Of a stretch of DNA of 64,000 nucleotides, positions 56,193 through 64,000 are shown in pieces; the first letter of the stretch is position 1; every line of letters begins with the position of its first letter. The stretch comes from a bacterium (lineage in GTDB: Bacteria > Actinomycetota > Acidimicrobiia > Spongiisociales > JAENVV01). The DNA is taken from positions 1-64,000 of the forward strand of contig JAHEDI010000016.1 of NCBI GenBank assembly GCA_024641305.1. Reading direction: 5' to 3'. The translations under genes and the position numbers were made by a program. A model generated the notes under the pieces. It was not told the origin of the DNA. It saw only the letters and a program-made list of their open reading frames with translations, and searched no databases.

Positions 56193-56352
56193 TGTCCAAG
56201 ATCGCCCACCCGTCAAGAGGTGTATTTGGGCCCGGGTGGGTGACTCCGGTACTGCGCCGGCAGGTGGCGTTCATCAGCGGAGAGCTCTGGCTCATCGGAC
56301 CGGCCGGTTTGTCGTAAGGTAGGCGTACGTAAGCTGATTTTGGAGGAGTCTC

Positions 56353-57120
56353 ATGTCACTCGTTGAATTCGCCCAGGATGATGCGGTTGGTTTGATTACC
56401 CTCAACCGGCCACCAGTCAACGCTCTTTCGGAGGAGCTCTCGGCCGATCTGGCCGTGGCGATACAACACGCCGAAGATCCATCCGTTCGGGCCGTGGTCA
56501 TCTACGGCGATCCCCATTTTGCGGCTGGAGCCGATATCAAAGGGTTCCAGGCGGCATTCGACGCAGGCGTCAAAGACGAACTGGCCACGACGCTTGCTAC
56601 GGTGATCCGCCGGCTCGAACAGCTCAGGAAGCCGACCATCGCCGCCGTCCAAGGATTCGCCCTGGGTGGTGGGTTGGAACTAGCCCTCGGGGCCGATTTC
56701 CGCTACCTGGCCGACAATGCCAAGGTCGGTCAACCAGAAATTCTCCTCGGCATTATTCCCGGTGCAGGTGGCACACAACGATTGCCGCGAGTGGTGGGTT
56801 TCCAGAAAGCCAAGGAGATGAATTTCTCGGGCCGCCAGGTCGGGGCCGAAGAGGCGCTGATAATCGGCCTTGCCGATAAGGTGCTCCCAATCGAAGAACT
56901 GCTCGAGGTGGCCCTGGCCGACGCGGCCGAATGGGCAACCATGGCAACCTTGGGGCTGGCGGCTGTGAAACGGGCCATGGGTACTGGCTGGGGTCGGCCG
57001 ATCGATGAGGCCCTGAAGGCCGAGGCAGATGCGTTCCAAGACGTGTTCTTTACCGAGGACGCCAAAGAAGGTGTGGCTGCGTTCATCGAGAAGCGCAAGG
57101 CCGACTTTACCGGCCAATAG
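56353..57120 (+). CDS. Enoyl-CoA hydratase/isomerase
   Basis: 255 residues of the crotonase fold. Both catalytic Glu are in place: GGGLELALGADFRY and QPEILLGIIPGAGGTQRL. The oxyanion segment is HFAAGADIKGF. It hydrates 2-enoyl-CoA in fatty acid or aromatic acid degradation. There is a strong GGAGGAG ribosome site at 56342. It stands alone: the neighbouring genes read the other way. Confidence 0.93.
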   Translation: MSLVEFAQDDAVGLITLNRPPVNALSEELSADLAVAIQHAEDPSVRAVVIYGDPHFAAGADIKGFQAAFDAGVKDELATTLATVIRRLEQLRKPTIAAVQGFALGGGLELALGADFRYLADNAKVGQPEILLGIIPGAGGTQRLPRVVGFQKAKEMNFSGRQVGAEEALIIGLADKVLPIEELLEVALADAAEWATMATLGLAAVKRAMGTGWGRPIDEALKAEADAFQDVFFTEDAKEGVAAFIEKRKADFTGQ

Positions 57121-57135
57121 CAGTGCGGCCGTTGA

Positions 57136-57564
57136 TCAGAACCGATCGGCGAGTCGCTGCAAGTTCTTCTTCCAGATCATGCGGAGGACCGGTTCGGAAA
57201 CCGGTCGGAACAGGTTCCCTCCGAAGTACCAGGGCATGTCGAGTTCTTCTGCCCAGGTGAAGCGGGTCCGGTCATTTCCCAGGTCTGTGAGCCTGAAAAT
57301 GCCTTCGCCTTTCACCACCCCCGAGTGAGTGGCGATCATTGTGTGCGGTGGTTCCCAGACGGTGAAGGTCAGGACATCGACGGTTTTGAGCGGCCCGACT
57401 TTCGTGAGTACCTCGATCACCGTCCCAACTCCGGTCTTTTGGTCCCCGCGGTATGAGAGCGAATCGGCGTCGGCCATCCACTCGACGTGAGTGTCCAGGT
57501 TGGCGAGGTCGGCCCACACGGTCTCGATCGGGGCGTCGATATCAATGGAAACTTCTGTGGCCAT
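57136..57564 (-). CDS. SRPBCC (START-like) family protein
   Basis: 142 residues of the polyketide-cyclase/START-like fold (VSIDIDAPIETVWADLANLD; FRLTDLGNDRTRFTWAEEL). It is the last gene of a minus-strand run that starts with a molybdenum hydroxylase. CoxG-type SRPBCC proteins occur with such enzymes, but I do not see the CoxG motif, so the link is only suggestive. Confidence 0.7.
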   Translation of the reverse strand: MATEVSIDIDAPIETVWADLANLDTHVEWMADADSLSYRGDQKTGVGTVIEVLTKVGPLKTVDVLTFTVWEPPHTMIATHSGVVKGEGIFRLTDLGNDRTRFTWAEELDMPWYFGGNLFRPVSEPVLRMIWKKNLQRLADRF

Positions 57565-57628
57565 GTCCTCAGCCTATCGAGATGTCAGAGAATGGGTAAT
57601 CAGCCAGGTTCTCGGTCGGGCATAGCCT

Positions 57629-59035
57629 CTAGGAGTCGAAGCCGACTCCGAACCGGTCGAGCAGTCGAAGCCACAGGCCACGCTTGCCGTCGCGATTGTC
57701 GGAGGTTTGGATGGCTTTTCGGGTCATTTGAATGCCTGCCCAGCGAAGCGGTTCGGGCGGAAATGGGAAGGGCTTTTTGCGAACCATCTCGAGTTCGGTT
57801 CGCTCGGTCGTAATCCCGAAGGCGAGATCCAGGGCGACCCTGGCGCCAAATCTGCTGGCGGCCACCCCCAGTCCGGTGTACCCGGCTACCCAGGTGAGTC
57901 GCCCTTCGTGGGCCGTCCCCCATGTCGCAGTGAATTGGGTGGTGGTTGCGATCGGCCCTCCCCAGCGGTGGCTGAATCGCAGTCCTTCGAGTTGCGGGAA
58001 GGTTTCGAAGAAGTGCTCGGCGAGGACACCGTGCGTCGCATCCTGTTGGTCGTGTCGCGGATCGAGTCCGTTGTTGAAGTGGTAGGTGGCGTCCCAGCCG
58101 CCCCAGAGGATGCGGTCGTCTTCGGTGAGGCGGTAGTAGTGAAACTGATTGGAGGCGTCGCCGATGCCGTCGCGCTCCTTCCATCCGATCGAGGACATCT
58201 GTTCTGCGCTGAGCGGTTCGGTCATGAGCACGTGGTCATAGACGGGGATCACGTACCGTCGGGGACGCCGCACCGGACCCGGGTAGGCGTTGGTGGCCAT
58301 AAGGGCTCGTTCTGACCTGACCGCACCGCCCGGTGTAGTGACGTCGATCTTTGTGCCATTCAGGGAAACTGCCAGGGCCGGCGTGCGTTCGAATATGGTG
58401 GCGCCGAGGGACTCCGCGGCCCGGCGCAACCCCCAACACAGCCGACCAGGGTCGACCAGTGCCATGTCGCCGCGGTGGAGGAGTCCGCCGATGTAGGTTG
58501 CCGAGTGCACCCGAGCCCGCATACTGTCAGTGTCGAGCAGTTCGACGTCGTAGCCGTGCTGGGCATGGAGATCCCTACTGTGCTCCAATGAATCGGCCTG
58601 CCACCGTTCGGTCGCAACGTCGAGTGCCTGGGCGCGTCGATAATCGGCGATGATGCCATACCGATTGATCGTTTCGTCGATGTCATCGAGATTTTGGCGT
58701 CCCATTTGAACGAGGGCCTTGATGTCGTCTGGCCAATGGGAGATCCCGTTTTCGAGGCCGTGGGTGAGCGAACTGTCGCAAAACCCTCCGTTGCGTGAAC
58801 TCGCACCGAATCCGCATCGTTCGGCTTCAAGCACGACAACCTTCAACCCCGGCTGTTCTTCAAGAGCCTGGATAGCCGCCCACAGACCGGTGAAGCCTCC
58901 GCCGATTACCGTGAGGTCGGCGTTGACCGACTCGTGGAGAGGCGCAGCGACCGGAGGAGCGTCAGGACGGTCCCACCAGAAAACGGCCGGCTTGGCCCCT
59001 TTGAGCGCCTGGCTTGGCCAGCTCGAGGCTTCCAC
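57629..59035 (-). CDS. FAD-dependent amine/amino acid oxidase (DAO family)
   Basis: 468 residues. The FAD site is VIGGGFTGLWAAIQALE with GFGASSRNGGFCD, and the C-terminal GYTGLGVAASRFGARVALD segment. It resembles gamma-glutamylputrescine oxidase or sarcosine-oxidase-like enzymes. It is 10 bp downstream of the 2Fe-2S subunit of a molybdenum hydroxylase and likely in its operon, hinting at a shared nitrogen-containing substrate. Confidence 0.85.
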   Translation of the reverse strand: MEASSWPSQALKGAKPAVFWWDRPDAPPVAAPLHESVNADLTVIGGGFTGLWAAIQALEEQPGLKVVVLEAERCGFGASSRNGGFCDSSLTHGLENGISHWPDDIKALVQMGRQNLDDIDETINRYGIIADYRRAQALDVATERWQADSLEHSRDLHAQHGYDVELLDTDSMRARVHSATYIGGLLHRGDMALVDPGRLCWGLRRAAESLGATIFERTPALAVSLNGTKIDVTTPGGAVRSERALMATNAYPGPVRRPRRYVIPVYDHVLMTEPLSAEQMSSIGWKERDGIGDASNQFHYYRLTEDDRILWGGWDATYHFNNGLDPRHDQQDATHGVLAEHFFETFPQLEGLRFSHRWGGPIATTTQFTATWGTAHEGRLTWVAGYTGLGVAASRFGARVALDLAFGITTERTELEMVRKKPFPFPPEPLRWAGIQMTRKAIQTSDNRDGKRGLWLRLLDRFGVGFDS

Positions 59036-59045
59036 TACGGTCGGC

Positions 59046-59510
59046 TCATGATTCGGCAGCTGTTCGTTCGACCGCTGCCAGGATTCTCTGGTAACCGGTG
59101 CACCGGCAAAGGTTGCCGGACAATCCGATCCGGATCTCCTCCTCGGTAGGCGACGGGTTGCGGGTGAGCAGGGCCTGGGCCGACATGATCATGCCAGGGG
59201 TACAGAACCCGCATTGCACACCGCCTTCTTCCAGGAGGTTCCGTTGCAGTGGGTGCAGGTTGTCGCCGTCGAGGATGCCTTCGACGGTCGTCACCTCTCG
59301 CCCCTGGGCTTGAGCCGCCAGGTACGAGCACGAATTCACGGGTTGACCGTCGATCAGCACCATGCAGGCACCGCATTCGCAATCATCGCAGCCTTCTTTC
59401 GTGCCGGTCAGCCCGACCTCGGTTCGCAAAACGCTCGACAGGTTCCGGTCCATGGCGGCATTGATCGGGTAACGAACCCCGTTCACGTCCAATTCGTATG
59501 CTTCGTTCAT
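59046..59510 (-). CDS. Molybdenum hydroxylase 2Fe-2S subunit
   Basis: 154 residues with two iron-sulfur motifs: the plant-type [20 protein letters not shown] and the helical GFCTPGM with LCRCTGYQ. It passes electrons from the molybdenum site to the FAD subunit. It overlaps the FAD subunit by 4 bp. Confidence 0.94.
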   Translation of the reverse strand: MNEAYELDVNGVRYPINAAMDRNLSSVLRTEVGLTGTKEGCDDCECGACMVLIDGQPVNSCSYLAAQAQGREVTTVEGILDGDNLHPLQRNLLEEGGVQCGFCTPGMIMSAQALLTRNPSPTEEEIRIGLSGNLCRCTGYQRILAAVERTAAES

Positions 59511-60406
59511 CGGGCCGCTCCAATCCCGAGGCTTCGGTTGACCGGAACGCCGATCTGTTCCCCGCCAGCCCGGCGAGCAGCCGCGTCGAGCGCCCGGGCA
59601 GCCATCACGCCAATGGTGTGTCTTCGATACCGGTCTGATCCGCGCAGGTCGCTGATCGGAACGGCCTGGTCCGAAGCCATCGCCCCGATCACCGCGGCAG
59701 CCTCGACCAGCGATAGTCCGGCCATGGCATCGCTTGCTCCGGCGAGTTCTACGATGGTCGGGGCAACGGACGTCATGGCCACCCGGCCTGACACGATGGT
59801 CCCATCCTCGGCCACTACAACGGAGGCTCCTGCGCCAACCACCGCGATTTCCATGGCGCGGCGGTATTCGAGACGTACGTAGGCGCTACCCGACAAAGCG
59901 GGCGGTTGCGGAATGACGATGTACACGCAGAGTTCGTCGGGATTGGCACTGGTCCGCCCCGGGCCGGTCCACAAATCCGACAGCGCTACCTGTCTGGTGT
60001 TACCGACTGAGCGTAGTTCGACCATTGCGCCCAGTGTCAAGAGCGGTGCGCCCGTGTCCATGGCGGGCGATCCATTCATGACGTTGCCACCGATGGTCCC
60101 GACATTGCGGGTCGACGGCGACCCGATCAGCGCCGCCGCGTCCGCGAGCCCCGTATACCGTTCAACGATCAGGGTGTCGCTCATCAGGCGGCGGTGGGGT
60201 ACACCCGCCCCGATACGAATGTGGCCGTCAGCGGACTCGATCTGCGATAGGGCAGCTACCCGGTCGATGGCCACCAGCGAGTCGGGCAGTGGCGATTTTC
60301 CTTGTCGGGCACCAACTACCAGATCGGTCCCACCGGCAATCGGTCGGGCTCCTTCGGCCAACGCGGTCAGGACTTCGTCGAGGGAGGTGGCGATGGTCAG
60401 GGTCAT
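59507..60406 (-). CDS. Molybdenum hydroxylase FAD subunit
   Basis: 299 residues of the CoxM/XdhB-type FAD-binding fold: IAGGTDLVVGARQGK, and RNVGTIGGNVMNGSPAMDT. It overlaps both neighbours (large and 2Fe-2S subunits) by 4 bp. Together they make the three-subunit xanthine-dehydrogenase family enzyme. Confidence 0.92.
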   Translation of the reverse strand: MTLTIATSLDEVLTALAEGARPIAGGTDLVVGARQGKSPLPDSLVAIDRVAALSQIESADGHIRIGAGVPHRRLMSDTLIVERYTGLADAAALIGSPSTRNVGTIGGNVMNGSPAMDTGAPLLTLGAMVELRSVGNTRQVALSDLWTGPGRTSANPDELCVYIVIPQPPALSGSAYVRLEYRRAMEIAVVGAGASVVVAEDGTIVSGRVAMTSVAPTIVELAGASDAMAGLSLVEAAAVIGAMASDQAVPISDLRGSDRYRRHTIGVMAARALDAAARRAGGEQIGVPVNRSLGIGAAR

Positions 60407-62682
60407 GCGCCGTCCTCCTGAAGCGTTTCCCAGACCCGTTCGGCGGTCATCGGCAATAGCCGGACCGGTTTCCCGACCAGTTTGGCGATGGCATTCGAAA
60501 TGGCCGCCGCGGTGGCGACGTTGGGGGCTTCGGCAATCGGTTTCGATCCATTCGGTCCCATGTCCGGCGTGTATACCTCGGCAAAATGGATGCTGATCGG
60601 TGGGGCATCGGCCATCGTCTGCAGCTTGTATTCGAGTAGCCCGGCGTTCATCTGTTTGGCATCGGCGCCGTAGACGGTTCTTTCGGTCAGCGCCTGACCG
60701 ATGCCCATCAAGACCCCGCCTTCGACCTGGCCCGAGGCGCCGATCTGGTTGATGATCACCCCTGAATCGTGGGCGGTGTTCACTTCAAGCACTCGCACCA
60801 CTCCGGTATCCCGGTCGAGCCGGATGCGTACGGCATGACAGGAAAACTGGGGTCCAGCCCAGCCGTTCATACCCTGATCGCCAACACACGACACGGTGTT
60901 GGGGGCTTCGGGCGTCTCGGGTGGAGCCCCAGAACCACGCCCCAACAGCATTTCCCCGTCGGCGGCGATGGCGGCGAGTTCGGCGATGGTTACTCCCGAG
61001 TCGGGAGATCCTGCCACGAAAGCCTTTCCTCCGTTCAGCACGATGTCATCCGGGGAAGCTTCCAGCTTTTCGGCGGCGAGCTGCTTGAGCTGGACGGCGA
61101 TCTGGCGGGCAGCTTCAACGGTTGCCCGTCCATTGTTCAGCAGGGTCTGAGAGCCGGTCGCTCCAACGTCATAGGGACCAACGCTGGTGTCCTGGTAGAC
61201 GAGTTCGAAATCCTCCGGTGCCATGCCTAACTCGGCCGCGGCGAGGTAGGGCAGGGTCATGACCGCTCCGGTGCCGCATTCCTGGGCGCCGGTAATGATG
61301 ACGCCTTTCCCATCGGAGTCAACTTTGATGTAGGCGCCGGAGGCACCGGGGAAGGTAGGCCACCACCCGATCGCCACTCCGACGGCTTCGTCGTCGGCCA
61401 GTTCGTCGCCGTAGGCGCTCGCTGCAACCGCTTCTCGAATACACTCTTGGAGGCCGATCTCGTCATAAACCTGGCCGGTCACCCCGGTGGCTCCAGTATC
61501 GACCGCGTTCAACTGGCGAAACGCCACGGGATCCATCCCGATGGCTTTGGCCAACTCGTCGGTGTGTGACTCGAGCGCCCAGCAGGCTTGGGGAGCCGTC
61601 GGAGCTCGCACCGAACCGGACGGTTGGTGGTTGGTGTAGACGCTGGAGGCCTCGGCGTGGACATGATCGATCTTGTACGGACCGAGGGCGTGCATGGCGG
61701 CCATGTGCGGGAAGAATGCCGCGTCGGAACTGTACGCACCATTATCGAGGAGCACCCGCGACCGGCGTCCGGCGATGGTTCCATCGGCGTTGAGACCTGA
61801 CGTGACCTCAATGATCATCCCTTCCCGGCGACGATCAGGTGCCAGGAATTCCTCTTCCCTTGAAAACACCAGCCGCACGGGGCGGCGGGAGGCCCTGGCC
61901 AACGCGGCGATGTGTGCCTCGTAGTGGAATCCGCACTTGCCGCCGAACCCGCCACCGAGGTGCGGCACGATGATTCGTACCCGGTTGGTGGGCAGTTCGA
62001 GGACTTCACAGACGCCATCGCGCGCCTGAAAAGGCACCTGGGTCGACGACCAAATGGTGACCCGGTCGCCTTCCCACTGTGCGACTACTCCCCGGGGTTC
62101 GATCGGAACGGCGTGAGACGCATCAGCGACATATCGGCTGGAGATGACCCGATCCGCCCCGGCGAGGGCGGCGTCGACATCACCCCGGGTGATCGACGTG
62201 AATGAAGCAACGTTCGCCTGGCGCGAGACGTCATCGTCGGCATCGTACGTTGCCCAGTTTTCGTGGACCAAGGGCGTGTCTGGCTCTAGCGCCGCTTCGA
62301 CGTCGTTGATGACCGGAAGTTCTTCGTATTCAAAGACGATCGCATCGAGCGCTGCCTGGGCAGATTTGGTGTCGATGGCGGCGACGGCTGCGACAACTTC
62401 ACCCTCGAAGCGGATGACTCCGTCGGAAAACAGCGTGCGATCTGCCACCGATCCGTACCGAATGTCCGGGACGTCGGCCTGGGTGAGAACCGCGAAGACA
62501 CCGGGAACATGCCTGGCGGCGGTGACATCGAGCTTGGTAATCCGGGCATGGGAGACGCCCGCATACAGGAATTTGGCCGTGAGCATCCCGGTCAGGGTCA
62601 GGTCGGCGGTATAGCGGCCAGAGCCGGTGACCTTGTCCGGCCCGTCGGCTCTCATGAAGCGGGGTGATTCGGCTATGACCAT
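60403..62682 (-). CDS. Molybdenum hydroxylase large subunit (xanthine dehydrogenase family)
   Basis: 759 residues. Moco-binding GGGFGGKCGFHYEAHIAALAR, SVRAPTAPQACWALESHTDE and GAQECGTGAVMTLPYL are present. The catalytic Glu is in SKPIAEAPNVATAAAISNAI. The loop that reads AYxCSFR in CO dehydrogenases reads SVRAPTAP here, so it is not a form I CO dehydrogenase. The substrate is probably a heterocycle or aldehyde. The gene opens the operon; a MazEF-like pair begins 170 bp upstream on the other strand. Confidence 0.9.
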   Translation of the reverse strand: MVIAESPRFMRADGPDKVTGSGRYTADLTLTGMLTAKFLYAGVSHARITKLDVTAARHVPGVFAVLTQADVPDIRYGSVADRTLFSDGVIRFEGEVVAAVAAIDTKSAQAALDAIVFEYEELPVINDVEAALEPDTPLVHENWATYDADDDVSRQANVASFTSITRGDVDAALAGADRVISSRYVADASHAVPIEPRGVVAQWEGDRVTIWSSTQVPFQARDGVCEVLELPTNRVRIIVPHLGGGFGGKCGFHYEAHIAALARASRRPVRLVFSREEEFLAPDRRREGMIIEVTSGLNADGTIAGRRSRVLLDNGAYSSDAAFFPHMAAMHALGPYKIDHVHAEASSVYTNHQPSGSVRAPTAPQACWALESHTDELAKAIGMDPVAFRQLNAVDTGATGVTGQVYDEIGLQECIREAVAASAYGDELADDEAVGVAIGWWPTFPGASGAYIKVDSDGKGVIITGAQECGTGAVMTLPYLAAAELGMAPEDFELVYQDTSVGPYDVGATGSQTLLNNGRATVEAARQIAVQLKQLAAEKLEASPDDIVLNGGKAFVAGSPDSGVTIAELAAIAADGEMLLGRGSGAPPETPEAPNTVSCVGDQGMNGWAGPQFSCHAVRIRLDRDTGVVRVLEVNTAHDSGVIINQIGASGQVEGGVLMGIGQALTERTVYGADAKQMNAGLLEYKLQTMADAPPISIHFAEVYTPDMGPNGSKPIAEAPNVATAAAISNAIAKLVGKPVRLLPMTAERVWETLQEDGA

Positions 62683-62867
62683 GGAACGCTCGCCTCCGGA
62701 GTGGTGCCAGCCGATCCTAGTGGCGGCGTACCCCGCCCTCGCTCAGCCGGATCTCCTAAGTGACGATCTGACCGGCCCGTCTATGGGGTGGTCAGATGGC
62801 TCCAACCTCCGCCATCATGAAGGGCCTGCGGAGACCAGCCGAAGGGTTCCCTAGCATGCAAAGTAGT

Positions 62868-62881
62868 ATACATAAATGTAT
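62868..62881. promoter_or_regulatory. Possible autoregulatory operator of the toxin-antitoxin pair
   Basis: ATACAT-AA-ATGTAT is an inverted repeat with 6-bp arms overlapping the antitoxin start codon. A TAGTAT (62864-62869) overlaps its left arm and may be the -10. Ribbon-helix-helix antitoxins commonly repress their own promoter from such sites. Confidence 0.4.
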
Positions 62882-63074
62882 GCAGAGCACGAGTGTTCGA
62901 ATCGATGTCACCACCCACCAGGAATTGAAACGGCTAGCCAGCGAGTTGGGAGCCACCGTCGGCGAAACGGTCGCCTTGGCGGTGCGGCGTTTACGCCAGG
63001 AACGGATCGGCCTGGAACTGGCGGCTTCGCTCACCTCCGCCGAGGTGGACTGGCTTGATGCTGACCTCGGGTGA
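62880..63074 (+). CDS. Ribbon-helix-helix antitoxin (MazE-like)
   Basis: 64 residues: a strand (TSVRIDVTTHQEL) and two helices (KRLASELGATVGETVALAVRRLRQ), then a C-terminal tail that would cap the toxin. The ATG at 62880 is used; an in-frame ATG at 62856 would add eight residues. It overlaps the toxin gene by 17 bp. Confidence 0.7.
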   Translation: MQSTSVRIDVTTHQELKRLASELGATVGETVALAVRRLRQERIGLELAASLTSAEVDWLDADLG

Positions 63075-63402
63075 CATCATCGAACTCGATATCGGGGCAC
63101 CATCGGGACGTGAGGCTGGATTTCGTCACCCGGCAGTGGTGTTGACCGCCCAGAGGATCCTGGTGCGGGAACCCAAGGTGATTCAGATCGTGCCGTTGAC
63201 CACCACCACCCGCGGTTTCGGGTCTGAGGTTCTCATCGAACCGGATGAATCCAACGCTCTCCTATATCCTTCCTCGGCGCAATGCCAACACATCCGGGCC
63301 GTAGCGACCAGTCGGATTGAGGCCGTTGGCGGTAACGTCGGTTCCGTCACGCTTACCCAAATTCGCGAAACGGTTGGACTGATCCTCGACTTCCCTACCT
63401 AG
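63058..63402 (+). CDS. MazF/PemK family mRNA endoribonuclease toxin
   Basis: About 114 residues. GDIIELDIGAPSGREAGFRHPAVVLT, VPLTTTTRGFGSEVLI, and SSAQCQHIRAVATSRI match MazF (the RHPAVVL and Ser/Thr-rich turn segments). It cleaves mRNA at specific short motifs when not bound by its antitoxin. ATG 63058 is my start, with TTG 63055 possible. Confidence 0.85.
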   Translation: MLTSGDIIELDIGAPSGREAGFRHPAVVLTAQRILVREPKVIQIVPLTTTTRGFGSEVLIEPDESNALLYPSSAQCQHIRAVATSRIEAVGGNVGSVTLTQIRETVGLILDFPT

Positions 63403-63511
63403 TCAACCCACACAGGGAACGCTGCCGGTCCGCGAGGAGTTGAATGGCTGAGTACGTCGGGTTCGTCCTCGCGACATTGCGGTCTAGTTCGTTGGTCTAT
63501 TGCTTGATCTC
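63403..63511. other. Short intergenic stretch
   Basis: 109 bases between the toxin stop and the next ATG. I see no convincing terminator or promoter. Confidence 0.3.
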
Positions 63512-64000
63512 ATGAAAGGCGTGATGGTGGTAGCGAATTTTCGACTCGTTGTGGTCTTAACAAGCTTCGTATTCATGCTGGGAGCCTGCGGCGACAATGC
63601 GGGCGGGAACCCAGCGGGTAGCTCAACGAGTGCCCCTTCTTCCTCTACTTCGAGGACTGCCGCCCCATCGACAACTCTTTCATCCCCAACCGTGCCGGCG
63701 GTTGGTTTGGATCTCTCGGACGCTGCCTGGGTGACGCATGGACCCGACGGTATCCACAAAGACGACGGCACTCTGGTGTGGGAGACGGCGACCTTTCCCG
63801 CTCAGGTCGCCCGTGATCATGAGGGTGGCCTGGTGTTCGTTGACTCCGGCGGGTTGTGGTGGTTCCCGATCCATGCCAGTGAACCGACCCGGGTGCGGGT
63901 GGCGGCCCCGATCTATAAGTTGGTCGACGTAGCCTTTGGTCCCGACGGTCCGATCGCGGTGCTCTGGGATTACGGTCCGGTATATGTTCGGTTGACTGAC
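63512..64000 (+). CDS. Predicted lipoprotein (3' end outside window)
   Basis: 163 visible codons in frame to the window end. The signal peptide (FRLVVVLTSFVFMLGAC) ends in a lipobox, then comes a Ser/Thr/Pro linker (SSTSAPSSSTSRTAAPSTT) and a beta-rich repeat-like segment (WVTHGPDGIHKDDGTLVW; DVAFGPDGPIAVLWDYGPVY) that looks like the start of a beta-propeller. The function is unknown. Confidence 0.75.
   Translation, partial: MKGVMVVANFRLVVVLTSFVFMLGACGDNAGGNPAGSSTSAPSSSTSRTAAPSTTLSSPTVPAVGLDLSDAAWVTHGPDGIHKDDGTLVWETATFPAQVARDHEGGLVFVDSGGLWWFPIHASEPTRVRVAAPIYKLVDVAFGPDGPIAVLWDYGPVYVRLTD

Noticed and set aside
60403..62682. CO dehydrogenase large subunit
   Set aside because: The active-site loop is SVRAPTAP, not AYxCSFR, so CO oxidation is not supported.

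Overview
The window looks like a stretch of chromosome from a GC-rich actinobacterium, probably of the Acidimicrobiia type or a close uncultured relative. That placement is inferred from gene content, not from any rRNA: there are mycothiol-type enzymes (a PIG-L/MshB-Mca-like deacetylase and a mycoredoxin), a deazaflavin (F420)-type reductase, NiSOD with its maturation protease, a DUF222/13E12 HNH nuclease, DUF3159, DUF402, DUF3048 lipoproteins and a KorAB pair. Many genes also have a TANNNT hexamer 6-8 nt before the start codon and no Shine-Dalgarno, as expected for leaderless transcription. I see no tRNA, rRNA, CRISPR array, prophage or insertion sequence.

Layout. 1-2649: a translation-quality operon (3' part of prfA, a small lipoprotein, prmC, tsaC) with 4-bp overlaps. 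2650-8123: GNAT acetyltransferase, VOC/epimerase-like protein, glyA, and three membrane proteins. 8186-15295: the complete F-type ATP synthase operon (atpZ/I-like genes, atpBEFHAGDC), with an exact Rex operator in its promoter and a hairpin after atpC. 15315-23341: surface and envelope functions (serine hydrolase, an MBOAT/SGNH acyltransferase pair with a DUF2087 regulator), PIG-L deacetylase, methyltransferase, MFS exporter and a decayed gene. 23342-28409: ABC-F protein, DUF402, AlkD-like repair protein, NUDIX, a TfoX_C-DUF952 fusion, a monooxygenase and deoD. 28430-31294: korAB. 31614-36776: lipoproteins, amidase, a Cys-rich mini-protein, and the divergent sodX/sodN pair. 36786-40530: a repeat cluster, then a four-gene ABC exporter. 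40573-50448: metG, mycoredoxin, F420-type protein, thioesterase, two AlkA-type glycosylases, pgl, acyl-CoA synthetase, two hydrolases and rpiB. 50527-56216: alcohol dehydrogenase, murA, SpoIID-like, NifU-like, and an SOS-controlled HNH nuclease. 56353-62682: enoyl-CoA hydratase, an SRPBCC protein, and a molybdenum hydroxylase operon with a DAO-type oxidase. 62868-63402: a MazEF-type pair. 63512-64000: start of a lipoprotein.

Most of the window is conserved core metabolism, and I found no clearly new multi-gene defence or mobile system. The more unusual signals are regulatory or at single residues: a Rex box on the atp operon, a LexA box on the leaderless HNH gene, a symmetric -10 shared by two divergent leaderless genes, a NiSOD hook with Phe in place of Pro, a MurA with Asp for the catalytic Cys, a MetRS with a degenerate KMSKS loop, and a TfoX_C-DUF952 fusion.
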